Positions 52,054-64,000 of a stretch of 64,000 nucleotides of DNA are shown piece after piece. The position numbers were made by a program, and so were the translations under genes. The notes under the pieces were generated by a model. It was not told the origin of the DNA, ran no database searches, and worked only from the letters and a program-made list of their open reading frames with translations. Each line of letters starts with the position of its first letter. Within the stretch, counting starts at the first letter, position 1. Origin of the DNA: an uncultured Bacteroidales bacterium (GTDB lineage: Bacteria > Bacteroidota > Bacteroidia > Bacteroidales > Barnesiellaceae); contig CASFYQ010000003.1 of assembly GCA_949298955.1 (NCBI GenBank), positions 1 to 64,000 of the forward strand, written 5' to 3'.

Positions 52054-55000
52054 TTACACCGACAGCCATTTGCCGGTTTCATCGGGCGTGAGTCCTCGTT
52101 GGCGGGCGTATAACTCGCGCTGGTCGGGGGCTATGTGGCCGATGTGGAAATAGCGGGCATCGGGGTGAGCTATGTAGAGTCCGGCGGTCGAGGCGTTGGG
52201 ATACATGGCTCCGTTTTCGGTGAGGGTGATGTCGATTTGAGCCAAATCGAGTGCCCGGTTCCAGTCGAAGAAGAGGGAGTGGTCGGGCAGCGAGGGATAG
52301 CCTACGGCCGGACGTATGCCCCGGTAGTCGCCCCTTAGCAGGGCGGGCAGGCCGGGTGCGGATTCGTCGGGGGTATATCCCCACAGCTCGCGGCGCACCT
52401 TCAGGTGCAGCCACTCCGAGGCCGCCTCGGCCAGACGGTCGGCCAGCGATTGCAACAGCAGGGCGTTGTAGTCGTCACCGGCCTGGCGCAGCAGTTCGAT
52501 GCGTCGCTGTATGTCGCTGCCGGCAGTGACGGCAAAGAGGCCTGCATAGTCGGTCGCTCCCGTTTGTTCGGGGCGAATAAAGTCGCTTAATGCGTAGTAG
52601 ACGGCATCGGCTTCGGGTTTGCGCACCTGTTGCCGCAGGCAAGGAATCTCCAGCACACCGCCTTCGGGCAGCTGCAAGCGTATGAGGTTGTCTCGGCTCG
52701 ATGCTTTGGTCAGCAGGTAGATACCTTGTGGTGAATTGTTGTTTTCGCGCTCGAGCGTGTCGAGCAGACGGTTGGCTTCTTTGTAAAGTTGCAGGGCTTC
52801 GGTTGCTTTGGTCCGTTCGGTCACGGGGAGAGCGGCGAGCCAGGCGGCCCGACAGTGGTCGCAGCCCCGTATATCGGCAACGGCAGCATATTGGGCGCTT
52901 ATTTTCCATACGGAGAAGAAGGCCCGCCAGTTGATGAAGGGGCGAATCTCGGCGATGGTGGGACTGACTGTATGCCGGCCCATCTGCCGGGGGAGGGGCG
53001 AGGTGTAGGCGCTCCAGTCGATATGGGGAGCTTGTTGTTCGGCTTCGGCCAAGGGCAGGGTGTCGACCGGTTTCAGCGATTGGCGCAACGCATTTTGCTC
53101 GGCATGCAGCGAGTCGATGTAGTTTTGTCGGGTGTGCGGGTTGAGCAGTTGTGCGGCGATGAGCGGGTTTTGCGAGGCATCGCCGGCATGAATGACCGGC
53201 CCGCTGTAGCGAGGGGCTATCTTCACGGCGGTGTGGAGCCGCGAGGTGGTGGCTCCTCCGATAATGACCGGTATGCGCAACCCGGCTTTCTCCATCTCGG
53301 ACACGACGTGTCCCATCTCTTCGAGCGAAGGGGTGATGAGTCCGCTCAGCCCTACGAAATCGGCTTGCTCGGCGATGGCCCGTTCGACTATTCGTTCGGC
53401 AGGAACCATCACTCCCAGGTCGATAACCTCGAAATTGTTGCAAGCGAGAATCACGGCAACGATGTTTTTGCCTATGTCGTGTACGTCACCCTTGACTGTG
53501 GCGACAATGAATTTCCCCCGTTTGGCTGCTTCGCCGGTGCGGGCGTTCTCCTGTTCGATGAGCGGTTGCAGTATGGCTACGGCCTGCTTCATGGTGCGGG
53601 CGCTCTTGACGACCTGGGGCAGGAACATTTTTCCCTCGCCGAAGAGTTGTCCTACGCGGTTCATGCCCTCCATGAGAGGCTGCTCGATGACAGCGACGGC
53701 CGACCCGTACTGTGCCACGGCCTCGGCGAGGTCGCTTTCGAGGTGGGTCGATATGCCTTTGACAAGAGCCTGCCGCAGCCGGTCGGCTACGGGTAGGGTC
53801 GTACGCTCCGGCGATTCGGTCTGTCCCTGGTTGCCGGCTTCCTCCCGATGTCGGGCTGCAAAGTCGATGAGACGTTCGGTGGCGTCGGGGCGTCGGTTCA
53901 GCACCACGTCTTCGACGAGAGCGAGTGTTTCGGCCGGCAGGTCGTCGTAGGTTACCGAGGTGGCCGGGTTGACGATAGCCATGTCGAGACCGTTGGCGAT
54001 GGCGTGATAGAGGAAGACGGCGTGCATCGCTTCGCGTATGTAGTTGTTGCCCCGGAAAGAGAAAGAGAGATTGCTCACCCCGCCGCTCACTTTGGCTCCC
54101 GGCAGGTTTTGATGAATCCAGGCGGTAGCACGAATGAAATCGACGGCATAGTTGTCGTGGCTCTCGATGCCGGTGGCGATGGCCAGTACGTTGGGGTCGA
54201 AAATGATGTTGCAGGGCGCCATACCCGCCACCTCGGTGAGCAGTCGATAGGCGCGTGCGCAAACCTCGATTTTGCGTTCGTAGGTGTCGGCCTGGCCCTG
54301 TTCGTCGAAAGCCATGACTACCACGGCAGCTCCCATCTGCTTGATTTCGCGGGCGTGTTGCAGGAACAGCTCTTCGCCCTCTTTGAGACTGATGGAGTTG
54401 ACAATAGCCTTGCCTTGCAGGCATTTGAGGACGGTCGAGATAACCTCCCATTTCGACGAATCAATCATAATCGGTACTCGATAGATATCGGGGTCGGAGA
54501 CGACGAGGTTCAGGAAATTGACCATTTCGTCGCGGGCGTCGAGCATGGCATCGTCCATATTGATGTCGATGACTTGGGCACCGGCTTCGACTTGAAGACG
54601 GGCGATGTCGAGTGCTTCGGCGTAATTTTTTTCGTGAATGAGCCGTAGAAATTTGCGCGAGCCGGCCACGTTGCACCGCTCGCCGATGTTGACAAAATTG
54701 GTCTCGCGCGAAACCACCAAATCGTCGAGCCCGCACAAATGCAGGCGGTTGTCTTTGGGAACCGGCCGGCGTGGTGTAGCGTGGGCGACGAGTGGCTGGT
54801 AGGCGGCAATATGCTCGGGGGTGGTGCCGCAGCAGCCCCCTATGATGTTGACCAGTCCTTCATCGATAAATTCTTCGATTTGGGCCGCCATCGACCGGGG
54901 CGTCTCGTCGTATTCGCCCAACTGGTTAGGCAGTCCGGCATTGGGATAAGCACTTATGTAGCAGGGGGCGATGGACGAGAGCCGTTGCAGCCAGGGCTTC

Positions 55001-55740
55001 ATGTCGCGGGCTCCGAATGAGCAGTTGAGCCCCACGGACAGAAGCGGGGCGTGCGATACGGCGGTGAGAAAGGCTTCGAGAGTTTGCCCCGAGAGGGTAC
55101 GCCCGCTCTCGGTTACGGTCGCCGAAAGCATTACGGGAACCTCCCGGCCTGTCGACGTCATTGCCTGTCGGGCAGCCCACAGAGCTGCCTTGGCGTTGAG
55201 CGTGTCGAAGACAGTCTCGATAAGCAGCAAATCTACACCCCCCTCGATGAGAGCTTTCATCTGTTCGTGGTAGGCTGCGGCGAGGGTGTCGAAATCGAGG
55301 TTGCGCAAGGCGGGATTCTCCACATCGGGCGACATGGAGCAACTTTTGTTCGTGGGGCCTACCGAGCCGGCTACGAAGCGAGGCTTCTGGGGGGTAGTCC
55401 AGGCGTCGGCAGCCTGGCGGGCCAGACGGGCGGCGGCAAGATTAATTTCCCGCACGCAGCCTTCGAGCCGATAGTCGGCCATCGATATGGCATTGGCATT
55501 GAAACTGTTTGTCTCGATAATGTCGGCACCTGCTTCGAGGTAGGCCCGGTGTATTTCGCTGATGATGTGCGGAGCGGTGAGACATAGCAGGTCGTTGTTG
55601 CCTTTCAGTTCCACATCGGCATGGGCAAAGCGTTCGCCCCGGAACTCTTGTTCGCCCGGGCGATAGCGTTGTATCATCGTTCCCATGGCTCCGTCGAGCA
55701 CGAGAATGCGTTGGTCGAGTAACTGTTTCAGTGTAGTCAT
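52054..55740 (-). CDS. metH: Cobalamin-dependent methionine synthase
   Basis: 1228 residues, complete four-module enzyme. The homocysteine domain has [12 protein letters not shown] and zinc cysteines in GLNCSFGA and [10 protein letters not shown]; the methyl-H4folate domain has [17 protein letters not shown]; the B12 domain has [15 protein letters not shown] with the cobalt-ligand His; the C-terminal reactivation domain has [14 protein letters not shown] and [20 protein letters not shown]. It methylates homocysteine from methyltetrahydrofolate through cobalamin. Monocistronic. A TATCTTTG -7 box at 55788-55795 leaves only about 40 bases of leader, too little for a cobalamin or SAM riboswitch. 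Confidence 0.97.
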   Translation of the reverse strand: MTTLKQLLDQRILVLDGAMGTMIQRYRPGEQEFRGERFAHADVELKGNNDLLCLTAPHIISEIHRAYLEAGADIIETNSFNANAISMADYRLEGCVREINLAAARLARQAADAWTTPQKPRFVAGSVGPTNKSCSMSPDVENPALRNLDFDTLAAAYHEQMKALIEGGVDLLLIETVFDTLNAKAALWAARQAMTSTGREVPVMLSATVTESGRTLSGQTLEAFLTAVSHAPLLSVGLNCSFGARDMKPWLQRLSSIAPCYISAYPNAGLPNQLGEYDETPRSMAAQIEEFIDEGLVNIIGGCCGTTPEHIAAYQPLVAHATPRRPVPKDNRLHLCGLDDLVVSRETNFVNIGERCNVAGSRKFLRLIHEKNYAEALDIARLQVEAGAQVIDINMDDAMLDARDEMVNFLNLVVSDPDIYRVPIMIDSSKWEVISTVLKCLQGKAIVNSISLKEGEELFLQHAREIKQMGAAVVVMAFDEQGQADTYERKIEVCARAYRLLTEVAGMAPCNIIFDPNVLAIATGIESHDNYAVDFIRATAWIHQNLPGAKVSGGVSNLSFSFRGNNYIREAMHAVFLYHAIANGLDMAIVNPATSVTYDDLPAETLALVEDVVLNRRPDATERLIDFAARHREEAGNQGQTESPERTTLPVADRLRQALVKGISTHLESDLAEAVAQYGSAVAVIEQPLMEGMNRVGQLFGEGKMFLPQVVKSARTMKQAVAILQPLIEQENARTGEAAKRGKFIVATVKGDVHDIGKNIVAVILACNNFEVIDLGVMVPAERIVERAIAEQADFVGLSGLITPSLEEMGHVVSEMEKAGLRIPVIIGGATTSRLHTAVKIAPRYSGPVIHAGDASQNPLIAAQLLNPHTRQNYIDSLHAEQNALRQSLKPVDTLPLAEAEQQAPHIDWSAYTSPLPRQMGRHTVSPTIAEIRPFINWRAFFSVWKISAQYAAVADIRGCDHCRAAWLAALPVTERTKATEALQLYKEANRLLDTLERENNNSPQGIYLLTKASSRDNLIRLQLPEGGVLEIPCLRQQVRKPEADAVYYALSDFIRPEQTGATDYAGLFAVTAGSDIQRRIELLRQAGDDYNALLLQSLADRLAEAASEWLHLKVRRELWGYTPDESAPGLPALLRGDYRGIRPAVGYPSLPDHSLFFDWNRALDLAQIDITLTENGAMYPNASTAGLYIAHPDARYFHIGHIAPDQRELYARQRGLTPDETGKWLSV

Positions 55741-55787
55741 ATCATATACGTATGGCGTGAATACAAAACGGTAATGTCGGTTGTTTG

Positions 55788-55795
55788 CAAAGATA
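55788..55795 (-). promoter_or_regulatory. -7 element (TATCTTTG) of metH
   Basis: A perfect TAnnTTTG match on the minus strand, 47 bases upstream of the metH ATG. No clear -33 box. The 55741-55971 interval holds nothing else I can name. Confidence 0.5.
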
Positions 55796-55971
55796 ATTCT
55801 ATTTATCGCTCAATTCTTCCGGATTGATTCTTCTTTCAGGTGGGTATTGTAGATAAATATTCTGTTTTAAGCTTGATGTTGCAGATGAAATAAATAAATT
55901 TTCTGCCGGTGGATAAAGTCCGATGGGTGAGAGTATTCCCGCCTCCTCGGGTTGCAGCCGGAGAAATGCTG

Positions 55972-56559
55972 TTATTTCTTGGACGAAAGTTTCCCTGTCG
56001 ATACCTTGTCGGGGTTTTTGTTGATGAAATCTTTCCAACTGTTGTAGCTCTTGGGTATTTGGGGGCGGTTGGTCTGGTAGAAATGGCAGAGAGCGGCAGC
56101 CAAACCGTCGGTGGCATCGAGCTGGGGCAGCATGTTCTCGTCGGGGATATGGAGAATGCGTTGCAGCATGGCGGCCACCTGTTCTTTCGAGGCACCGCCG
56201 TTGCCGGTAATCGACATCTTGATTTTGAGGGGAGCGTATTCGGTGATGGGAATATCGCGCGACAGGGCAGCCGCCATGGCTACCCCTTGGGCGCGGCCGA
56301 GCTTGAGCATCGATTGCACGTTTTTGCCGAAGAAAGGAGCCTCGATGGCCATCTCGTCGGGCAGATATTGCTCGATGAGCGAGAGTACCCGCTCGAAAAT
56401 GCGTCGCAGCCTCAGGTAGTGGCTCTCGAACTTGTTGAGCTGGATTACCCCCAAGGCCACCACCTCGGGCTTGTTGGCCACGATGCGCAAGATACCATAC
56501 CCCATGACGTTGGTCCCGGGGTCGATTCCTATGATAACTCGGTCGTTGTCGGGTGTCAT
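55972..56559 (-). CDS. ruvC: Holliday junction resolvase RuvC
   Basis: 195 residues, RNase H-like fold. The four acidic catalytic residues are visible: Asp13 ([12 protein letters not shown]), Glu73 ([10 protein letters not shown]), Asp148 and Asp151 ([15 protein letters not shown]). It cuts Holliday junctions made by RuvAB. About 20-30 residues longer at the C-terminus than the E. coli enzyme with a Lys/Asn-rich tail. Follows the DUF4286 gene with no gap between stop and start. Confidence 0.96.
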   Translation of the reverse strand: MTPDNDRVIIGIDPGTNVMGYGILRIVANKPEVVALGVIQLNKFESHYLRLRRIFERVLSLIEQYLPDEMAIEAPFFGKNVQSMLKLGRAQGVAMAAALSRDIPITEYAPLKIKMSITGNGGASKEQVAAMLQRILHIPDENMLPQLDATDGLAAALCHFYQTNRPQIPKSYNSWKDFINKNPDKVSTGKLSSKK

Positions 56560-56868
56560 TTACAAATCGATTACTTCGAGCAAGGTGCTGAATCCCAATA
56601 CTTGGTCGCCGAATCGCCGGTGCATCTCCCCGAGCAGAGTCTCGCCGCACTCTTCGTGCCAGCGTTCGAGCGAGTCGGTATCGGGCGACTTGAATTGAAG
56701 CGAGAGGCTGATGCCTTCCTCTTCGTTGTCGGCAAAGATGCGGGTCAACTGTGGCTCCTGCAACAGACCGTAGGCCAGCACGGTAGGGATATACGACTCT
56801 TTGAGCCAGCCTATAAACTCGTCCTTGCGGGCATTATCGGCATGGTAGGTGGTGTTGAAGATAATCAT
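56560..56868 (-). CDS. DUF4286 family protein
   Basis: 102 residues. The start MIIFNTTYHADNARKDEFIG and the central LSLQFKSPDTDSLERWHEECG fit the DUF4286 family of small Bacteroidota cytoplasmic proteins, with a ferredoxin-like fold and unknown function. It ends one base before the ruvC ATG, the usual neighbour of this family in the phylum, so expression is coupled. Confidence 0.85.
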   Translation of the reverse strand: MIIFNTTYHADNARKDEFIGWLKESYIPTVLAYGLLQEPQLTRIFADNEEEGISLSLQFKSPDTDSLERWHEECGETLLGEMHRRFGDQVLGFSTLLEVIDL

Positions 56869-57011
56869 CTTGAATAGCGATTGAACGGTTTTGACAGTTA
56901 CAAAGGTAAGAAGATTTTGCGAAAGTTATATCGCTGCCCGTTTTTTGCTTCTTTGGTCGTGAAGATGTATTGGCAATTTTAATCTGAGAATTGTGAAAAC
57001 TGTATTTTCAA

Positions 57012-57043
57012 TTTGTCTCTGCACTCACCTTTCACTATATTTG
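57012..57043 (+). promoter_or_regulatory. Distal promoter of the sulfatase cluster
   Basis: TTTG at 57012-57015, 20 bases, TATATTTG at 57036-57043. Confidence 0.7.
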
Positions 57044-57096
57044 GATAATATAGGCTGCGGCTCGGCATAGTCAAATTGTGAAAACTGTGTTTTCAA

Positions 57097-57128
57097 TTTG
57101 TCTCTGCTCTCGCCTTTCACTATATTTG
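57097..57128 (+). promoter_or_regulatory. Proximal promoter of the sulfatase cluster
   Basis: TTTG at 57097-57100, 20 bases, TATATTTG at 57121-57128, 40 bases before the sulfatase ATG at 57169. Confidence 0.75.
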
Positions 57129-57168
57129 TAAATCTAATATTGTACAATGTTATAACACTGATGCTTTT

Positions 57169-58743
57169 ATGAAATCAATCGACTCCAACTGGCTTTATAC
57201 CGTAGCCTCTTTTACGGTGTTGGGTAGTTTAGTCTCTTGCCAAAATGCTCGAAAGGAGGCTCAACGTCCCAATATAGTTTATATTATGACCGATGACCAT
57301 ACGGCTCAGATGATGAGCTGCTATGATACCCGTTATATCGAGACTCCCAATCTCGATCGCATTGCCCGCGACGGGGTGAGATTTACCAATAGTTTTGTTA
57401 CCAATTCGTTGAGTGGTCCCAGTCGGGCTTGCATGCTCACCGGGAAATTCAGTCATAAAAACGGCTTTACCGACAATACGACCTGTAAGTTCGACGCTTC
57501 GCAGCAAACCATGCCCAAGTTGTTGCAGCAGGCCGGTTATCAAACGGCTATCGTGGGGAAATGGCATCTCGAAACATTGCCTACGGGTTTCGACTTTTGG
57601 GAAATCCTGCCGGGACAGGGCGATTACTATAATCCCAATTTCATTACACAGAACAACGATACCGTGCACAAGCGGGGTTATGTGACCCGTATTATCACCG
57701 ACACGAGTCTCGACTGGTTGCAAAACCGACGTGACAGGGAGAAACCGTTCTGCCTCTTTATTCATCACAAGGCGATACACCGCAACTGGATGGCCGATAC
57801 GTGCGATTTGACTCTCTATGAAGACCGGGAGTTCTCTTATCCCGACAATTTCTTCGACAACTACGAGGGGCGTTTGGCTGCTGCGTCTCAGGAAATGAGC
57901 ATCGGCAAGGATATGGATTTGATTTACGACTTGAAGATGTTGCGCCCCGATAAGGATAGTCGCTTGAAATTGGTGTATGAGCAACTCTACGGGCGCATGG
58001 ATTCGGCGCAAAGGGCTGCTTGGGACAATGTGTATGAACCCATCATCGATCGGTTCTACAAGGAAAATCCGAAGGGTGAGGATTTGATTCGGTGGAAATA
58101 CCAGCGTTATATGCGCGACTATGCCAAAACCGTGAAATCGCTCGACGATAATGTGGGCCGGGTACTCGACTATCTCGAAAAAGAGGGTATGCTCGATAAC
58201 ACGCTTGTGGTCTATACCTCGGACCAAGGTTTTTATATGGGTGAGCATGGGTGGTTCGACAAGCGTTTCATGTATGAAGAGTCGATGCGCACACCGCTCG
58301 TTATGCGCTTGCCCAAGGGGTTCGACAAGCGGGGCGACATATCTCAAATGGTGCAGAATATCGACTATGCTCCCACGTTTCTCGAACTGGCCGGTGTCGC
58401 CGTGTCCGACGACATGCAGGGCGAGTCGCTGGTTCCGTTGCTGAAAGGCGAGTCGCCTGCCGATTGGCGCACGTCGATGTATTATCATTTCTATGAATTT
58501 CCGGCCGAGCACATGGTAAAACGTCACTACGGAGTGCGCACCGACCGTTATAAACTCATTCATTTCTATAACGATATCGATGTTTGGGAACTGTATGACT
58601 TGCAGAACGACCCGTATGAAATGCACAATATCTACGGCCGGGAAGGTACGGAGCAGATTACTTCGGATTTGAAGAAAGAGTTGAAGCGGTTGCAAATACA
58701 ATACGACGATCCTATCCTGAACGAATTTCCTATTGGCGAATGA
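57169..58743 (+). CDS. Sulfatase lipoprotein (serine type)
   Basis: 524 residues. A lipoprotein signal ends in GSLVSC with Cys at 24, placing the enzyme on the outer membrane or in the periplasm. Metal ligands in PNIVYIMTDDHTAQMMSCY; formylglycine motif SLSGPSRACMLTG with Ser82; HLE-type substrate region in VGKWHLETLPTG; YTSDQGFYMGEHGWFDKR near 360 is shared with choline-sulfatase/iduronate-2-sulfatase-like enzymes. Sulfated glycan target unknown. First gene after the duplicated promoters, in a cluster with a second sulfatase and a beta-galactosidase. Confidence 0.92.
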   Translation: MKSIDSNWLYTVASFTVLGSLVSCQNARKEAQRPNIVYIMTDDHTAQMMSCYDTRYIETPNLDRIARDGVRFTNSFVTNSLSGPSRACMLTGKFSHKNGFTDNTTCKFDASQQTMPKLLQQAGYQTAIVGKWHLETLPTGFDFWEILPGQGDYYNPNFITQNNDTVHKRGYVTRIITDTSLDWLQNRRDREKPFCLFIHHKAIHRNWMADTCDLTLYEDREFSYPDNFFDNYEGRLAAASQEMSIGKDMDLIYDLKMLRPDKDSRLKLVYEQLYGRMDSAQRAAWDNVYEPIIDRFYKENPKGEDLIRWKYQRYMRDYAKTVKSLDDNVGRVLDYLEKEGMLDNTLVVYTSDQGFYMGEHGWFDKRFMYEESMRTPLVMRLPKGFDKRGDISQMVQNIDYAPTFLELAGVAVSDDMQGESLVPLLKGESPADWRTSMYYHFYEFPAEHMVKRHYGVRTDRYKLIHFYNDIDVWELYDLQNDPYEMHNIYGREGTEQITSDLKKELKRLQIQYDDPILNEFPIGE

Positions 58744-58830
58744 GCCGGGAAAGAGACCGTGTGAAAATCATAGAATTTACATTGATAAAAATAAGTTCCG
58801 TTTCGAAGGGAAATCCTGCGATACGATAAA

Positions 58831-60396
58831 ATGAAGAAAAAGATGAAATCGATACCTCTCATATTACCGTTGGTAACATTGCCTTTGCCTTTTGCCGGGC
58901 ATGCCGAAAAACATATGGACGAGAAGCCTCAGACCCCCAATGTCATATTTATTTATGCCGATGATATTGGGTATGGCGACCTGAGTTGCAACGGAGCCAA
59001 AACAATCTCTACGCCTCATGTCGAGCAGCTGGCTGCCGAAGGGGTGCGCTTTACCAATGCCCATAGTGCGGCGGCTACGAGTACACCGGCCCGTTATGCG
59101 ATGCTCACCGGCGAGTATGCCTGGCGTAGGCAGGGCACGGGCATTGCCGATGGTGACGCCGGCATGATAATCCGTCCCGACCGCTATACGCTTGCCGATA
59201 TGTTTCATGAGGCGGGGTATGCGACCGGCGTCATAGGCAAGTGGCATCTGGGACTGGGTGACCGAAATGGCATGCAGGACTGGAACGGGCTTATTTCGCC
59301 CAACCCGGCCGATATAGGGTTTGACTACTCCTACATCATGGCGGCTACGGGCGACCGGGTGCCGTGTGTCTTCGTCGAGAACGGGCGGGTGGTCAATCTC
59401 GATCCCAACGACCCCATCTATGTGAGTTATCAAAAAAATTTCCCGGGTGAGCCTACGGGGAAAGATAACCCCGAGCTACTCACCATGTTCCCCTCGCACG
59501 GGCACAATCAGAGCATTGTGAATGGCATTTCGCGCATTGGGTTTATGAAAGGAGGAAAATCGGCCTTGTGGAAAGACGACCGGATTGCCGACGAGCTGAC
59601 AGCCCGGGCGGTCGATTTTATCGAACGGCATAAAGACCGACCTTTTTTCCTCTATTTCGCCACACAGGACGCTCATGTGCCTCGGGTGCCTGCTGCCCGT
59701 TTTGTCGGGAAATCGGGCATGGGGCCACGAGGTGACGTGCTGTTGCAATTCGATTGGAGTGTGGGCGAGGTAATGGCTGCATTGAAACGGTTGGGTCTCG
59801 ACCGGAATACCATTGTAATCCTTTCGAGCGACAACGGCCCCGTGGTAGACGACGGGTATTGCGATCAAGCGGTCGAATTGCTGGGCGACCACAAGCCGGG
59901 AGGCCCTTTCAGGGGAGGGAAATATAGCTCGTACGAGGCTGGGACCCGGGTGCCGTGTATCCTTCGTTGGACCGGTAGGGTAGAGCCTGCGGTTTCTGAC
60001 GCACTGGTTTGCCAGCTCGATTGGCTGGCTTCGTTGGCCGCACTGCTGGGGGTGGAACTGCCCGAGGGGGTAGCTCCCGACAGTGAGAACCGGCTGGACT
60101 CCTGGTTGGGAACCGACAGGCAGGGGCGTCCTTGTCTGGTAGTGCAGAATGCTCAAAATAATCTTTCGATTATCACCTCCGACTGGAAATATATCGAGCC
60201 GGGCGGGGGTAGTCCCTACAACAGCAGCGTGAATATTGAGACTGGAAACAGCCCCGATCCCCAGTTGTATGACATGCGCAGCGACAAGGGCGAGCGGAAA
60301 AACGTAGCCGGTCGGTATCCCGCCGTGGTTGACGAGCTGGCCCGTAAACTGTCCGAAATCAAGGATGGCCGGGTAGGGCTTCCGTTGCAGGAATGA
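58831..60396 (+). CDS. Secreted arylsulfatase (serine type)
   Basis: 521 residues with signal peptide ending FAGHA. PNVIFIYADDIGYGDLSCNG supplies metal ligands; the modified residue is Ser84 in TSTPARYAMLTGEYAWR, the S-x-P-A-R variant found in arylsulfatase A-like enzymes; VIGKWHLGLGD and LSSDNGPVVDDGY follow at the expected distances. Maturation needs an anSME, not present here. Probably works with the upstream sulfatase and the downstream beta-galactosidase on one sulfated galactoside. 87 bases after the first sulfatase. Confidence 0.93.
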   Translation: MKKKMKSIPLILPLVTLPLPFAGHAEKHMDEKPQTPNVIFIYADDIGYGDLSCNGAKTISTPHVEQLAAEGVRFTNAHSAAATSTPARYAMLTGEYAWRRQGTGIADGDAGMIIRPDRYTLADMFHEAGYATGVIGKWHLGLGDRNGMQDWNGLISPNPADIGFDYSYIMAATGDRVPCVFVENGRVVNLDPNDPIYVSYQKNFPGEPTGKDNPELLTMFPSHGHNQSIVNGISRIGFMKGGKSALWKDDRIADELTARAVDFIERHKDRPFFLYFATQDAHVPRVPAARFVGKSGMGPRGDVLLQFDWSVGEVMAALKRLGLDRNTIVILSSDNGPVVDDGYCDQAVELLGDHKPGGPFRGGKYSSYEAGTRVPCILRWTGRVEPAVSDALVCQLDWLASLAALLGVELPEGVAPDSENRLDSWLGTDRQGRPCLVVQNAQNNLSIITSDWKYIEPGGGSPYNSSVNIETGNSPDPQLYDMRSDKGERKNVAGRYPAVVDELARKLSEIKDGRVGLPLQE

Positions 60397-63534
<3,138 letters not shown>

Positions 63535-63566
63535 CCTGTGAAACGAAAAAATTGCCTTTGGTATAA

Positions 63567-63606
63567 GCCCGTCCCGGTCGTCTCCATCTAACCGGGGCGG
63601 GCTCTT
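63567..63606 (+). terminator. Terminator after the beta-galactosidase gene
   Basis: GCCCGTCCCGGT at 63567-63578 pairs with ACCGGGGCGGGC at 63591-63602 (one G-T wobble), followed by a T-rich tract. Confidence 0.8.
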
Positions 63607-63749
63607 TTCTCCCCGGATTTTTGAATTTTTGCTTCGTTTTCCTCGCATGCGTTTCCTCTTAGACCGATCCCGAGGTAACAGGTAACTCTCTTGTTCGTAG
63701 TTAGTTATTTTTCTGCTGAATTTTTTTTGAAGAAAAAATCGACGATATG

Positions 63750-63781
63750 CTTGTGAGGTTCGTAAAAACCGCTTATCTTTG
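63750..63781 (+). promoter_or_regulatory. Promoter of tRNA-Ala
   Basis: CTTG at 63750-63753, 20 bases, TATCTTTG at 63774-63781, 18 bases before the mature tRNA. Confidence 0.75.
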
Positions 63782-63799
63782 CAGCGCAAATCAGCACAA

Positions 63800-63873
63800 G
63801 GGGTATTAGCTCATCTGGCTAGAGCGCGACACTGGCAGTGTCGAGGTGAGCGGTTCGAGTCCGCTATACTCCA
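63800..63873 (+). tRNA. tRNA-Ala (anticodon GGC)
   Basis: 74 bases with acceptor GGGGTAT/ATACTCC containing the G3-U70 wobble that marks alanine tRNAs, D-arm GCTC...GAGC, anticodon arm CGACA-CTGGCAG-TGTCG with anticodon GGC, and T-arm AGCGG-TTCGAGT-CCGCT. Discriminator A; CCA not encoded. Confidence 0.97.
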
Positions 63874-63907
63874 CTCATCATCAATCTTTTGGAATTATCA
63901 TGGGGTT

Positions 63908-63937
63908 AGTTTCTCACATCGAGAAACTTTTTTTTTA
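63908..63937 (+). terminator. Terminator after tRNA-Ala
   Basis: AGTTTCTC at 63908-63915 pairs with GAGAAACT at 63921-63928 and runs into a tract of T. Nothing further is recognisable to the window end. Confidence 0.8.
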
Positions 63938-64000
63938 TTCCGTCGTTTCCCCCTGATTTTATGGGTCAGTAGAAAATCGGTTCAGCAGAAAATCTTTGCG

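Larger units (their letters stand above)
56988..57128 (+). repeat. Promoter-bearing repeat upstream of the sulfatase/beta-galactosidase genes
   Basis: One full unit of 85 bp (57036-57120, from one TATATTTG to the next) preceded by a partial unit (56988-57035). It shares GGCTGCGGCTCGGCATAGTC, the palindrome GAAAAC/GTTTTC and the TCTCTGCACTCACCTTTCAC segment with the copies at 13.4 kb. It occupies most of the 300-base gap 56869-57168. Confidence 0.85.

Noticed and set aside
55741..55800. Cobalamin or SAM riboswitch upstream of metH
   Set aside because: A consensus -7 box 47 bases before the ATG leaves too short a leader, and no conserved B12-box-like sequence is visible.

Overview
The window reads as a chromosomal segment of a gut-type Bacteroidales bacterium. 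The evidence is the many promoters of the Bacteroidota form (TTTG, about 20 bases, TAnnTTTG), the scarcity of Shine-Dalgarno sites, Bacteroidota-typical families (DUF3078, DUF4136, DUF4286, TamL, Wzi, secreted proteins with type IX-like C-terminal tails), serine-type sulfatases beside a GH2 beta-galactosidase, and the branched-chain amino acid operon order ilvD-ilvB-ilvN-thioesterase-ilvC. The fairly GC-rich coding sequence would suit a Barnesiellaceae-like genome, but genus is a guess.

Layout. 1-7.2 kb: end of a cell-surface protein gene, a small glutaredoxin-like protein, a Sel1-repeat protein, nitroreductase with riboflavin synthase, a fused ATPase-DUF4435 gene overlapping menA, a small exported protein and a membrane GT2. 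7.5-22.8 kb: an exopolysaccharide/capsule locus (Wza-like exporter, Wzc-like tyrosine kinase, polymerase, flippase, three GT4 enzymes, an acyltransferase, a radical SAM/SPASM protein), followed by a DUF4136 lipoprotein, an outer-membrane barrel, a Wzi-like barrel and a lipocalin-like lipoprotein. 22.8-28.7 kb: a DUF3078 protein pair, pyrG and yidC. 28.8-35.0 kb: the ilv operon on the minus strand, headed by a 23-codon leader peptide gene and a terminator/antiterminator. 35.2-40.9 kb: tamL, tRNA-Arg, a MORN protein, GtrA, a CDP-alcohol phosphotransferase and malate dehydrogenase. 41-45.8 kb: a sulfatase with two modular secreted proteins. 46-50.1 kb: a dTDP-3-amino-3,6-dideoxyhexose pathway (rfbB, rfbA, two FdtA-like cupins, FdtB-like aminotransferase). 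50.2-56.9 kb: tpx, a thioredoxin-fold protein, metH, ruvC and DUF4286. 57.2-63.5 kb: two sulfatases and a GH2 beta-galactosidase, then tRNA-Ala.

How the parts fit. The exopolysaccharide locus supplies assembly, polymerisation and export functions, and the dTDP-amino-sugar cluster could feed it or the LPS. No initiating phosphoglycosyl transferase is present. The sulfatase and beta-galactosidase genes suggest desulfation and degalactosylation of host or dietary glycans.

Most notable: (1) a classical-looking ilv attenuator whose leader peptide has 14 Ile/Leu/Val residues in 23; (2) a dispersed repeat of about 85-88 bp in which each unit ends in a complete Bacteroidota promoter, three units in tandem before a glycosyltransferase gene and another copy before the sulfatase cluster; (3) two adjacent secreted proteins carrying the same three modules in opposite order; (4) a PARIS-like ATPase-TOPRIM fusion translationally overlapping menA.
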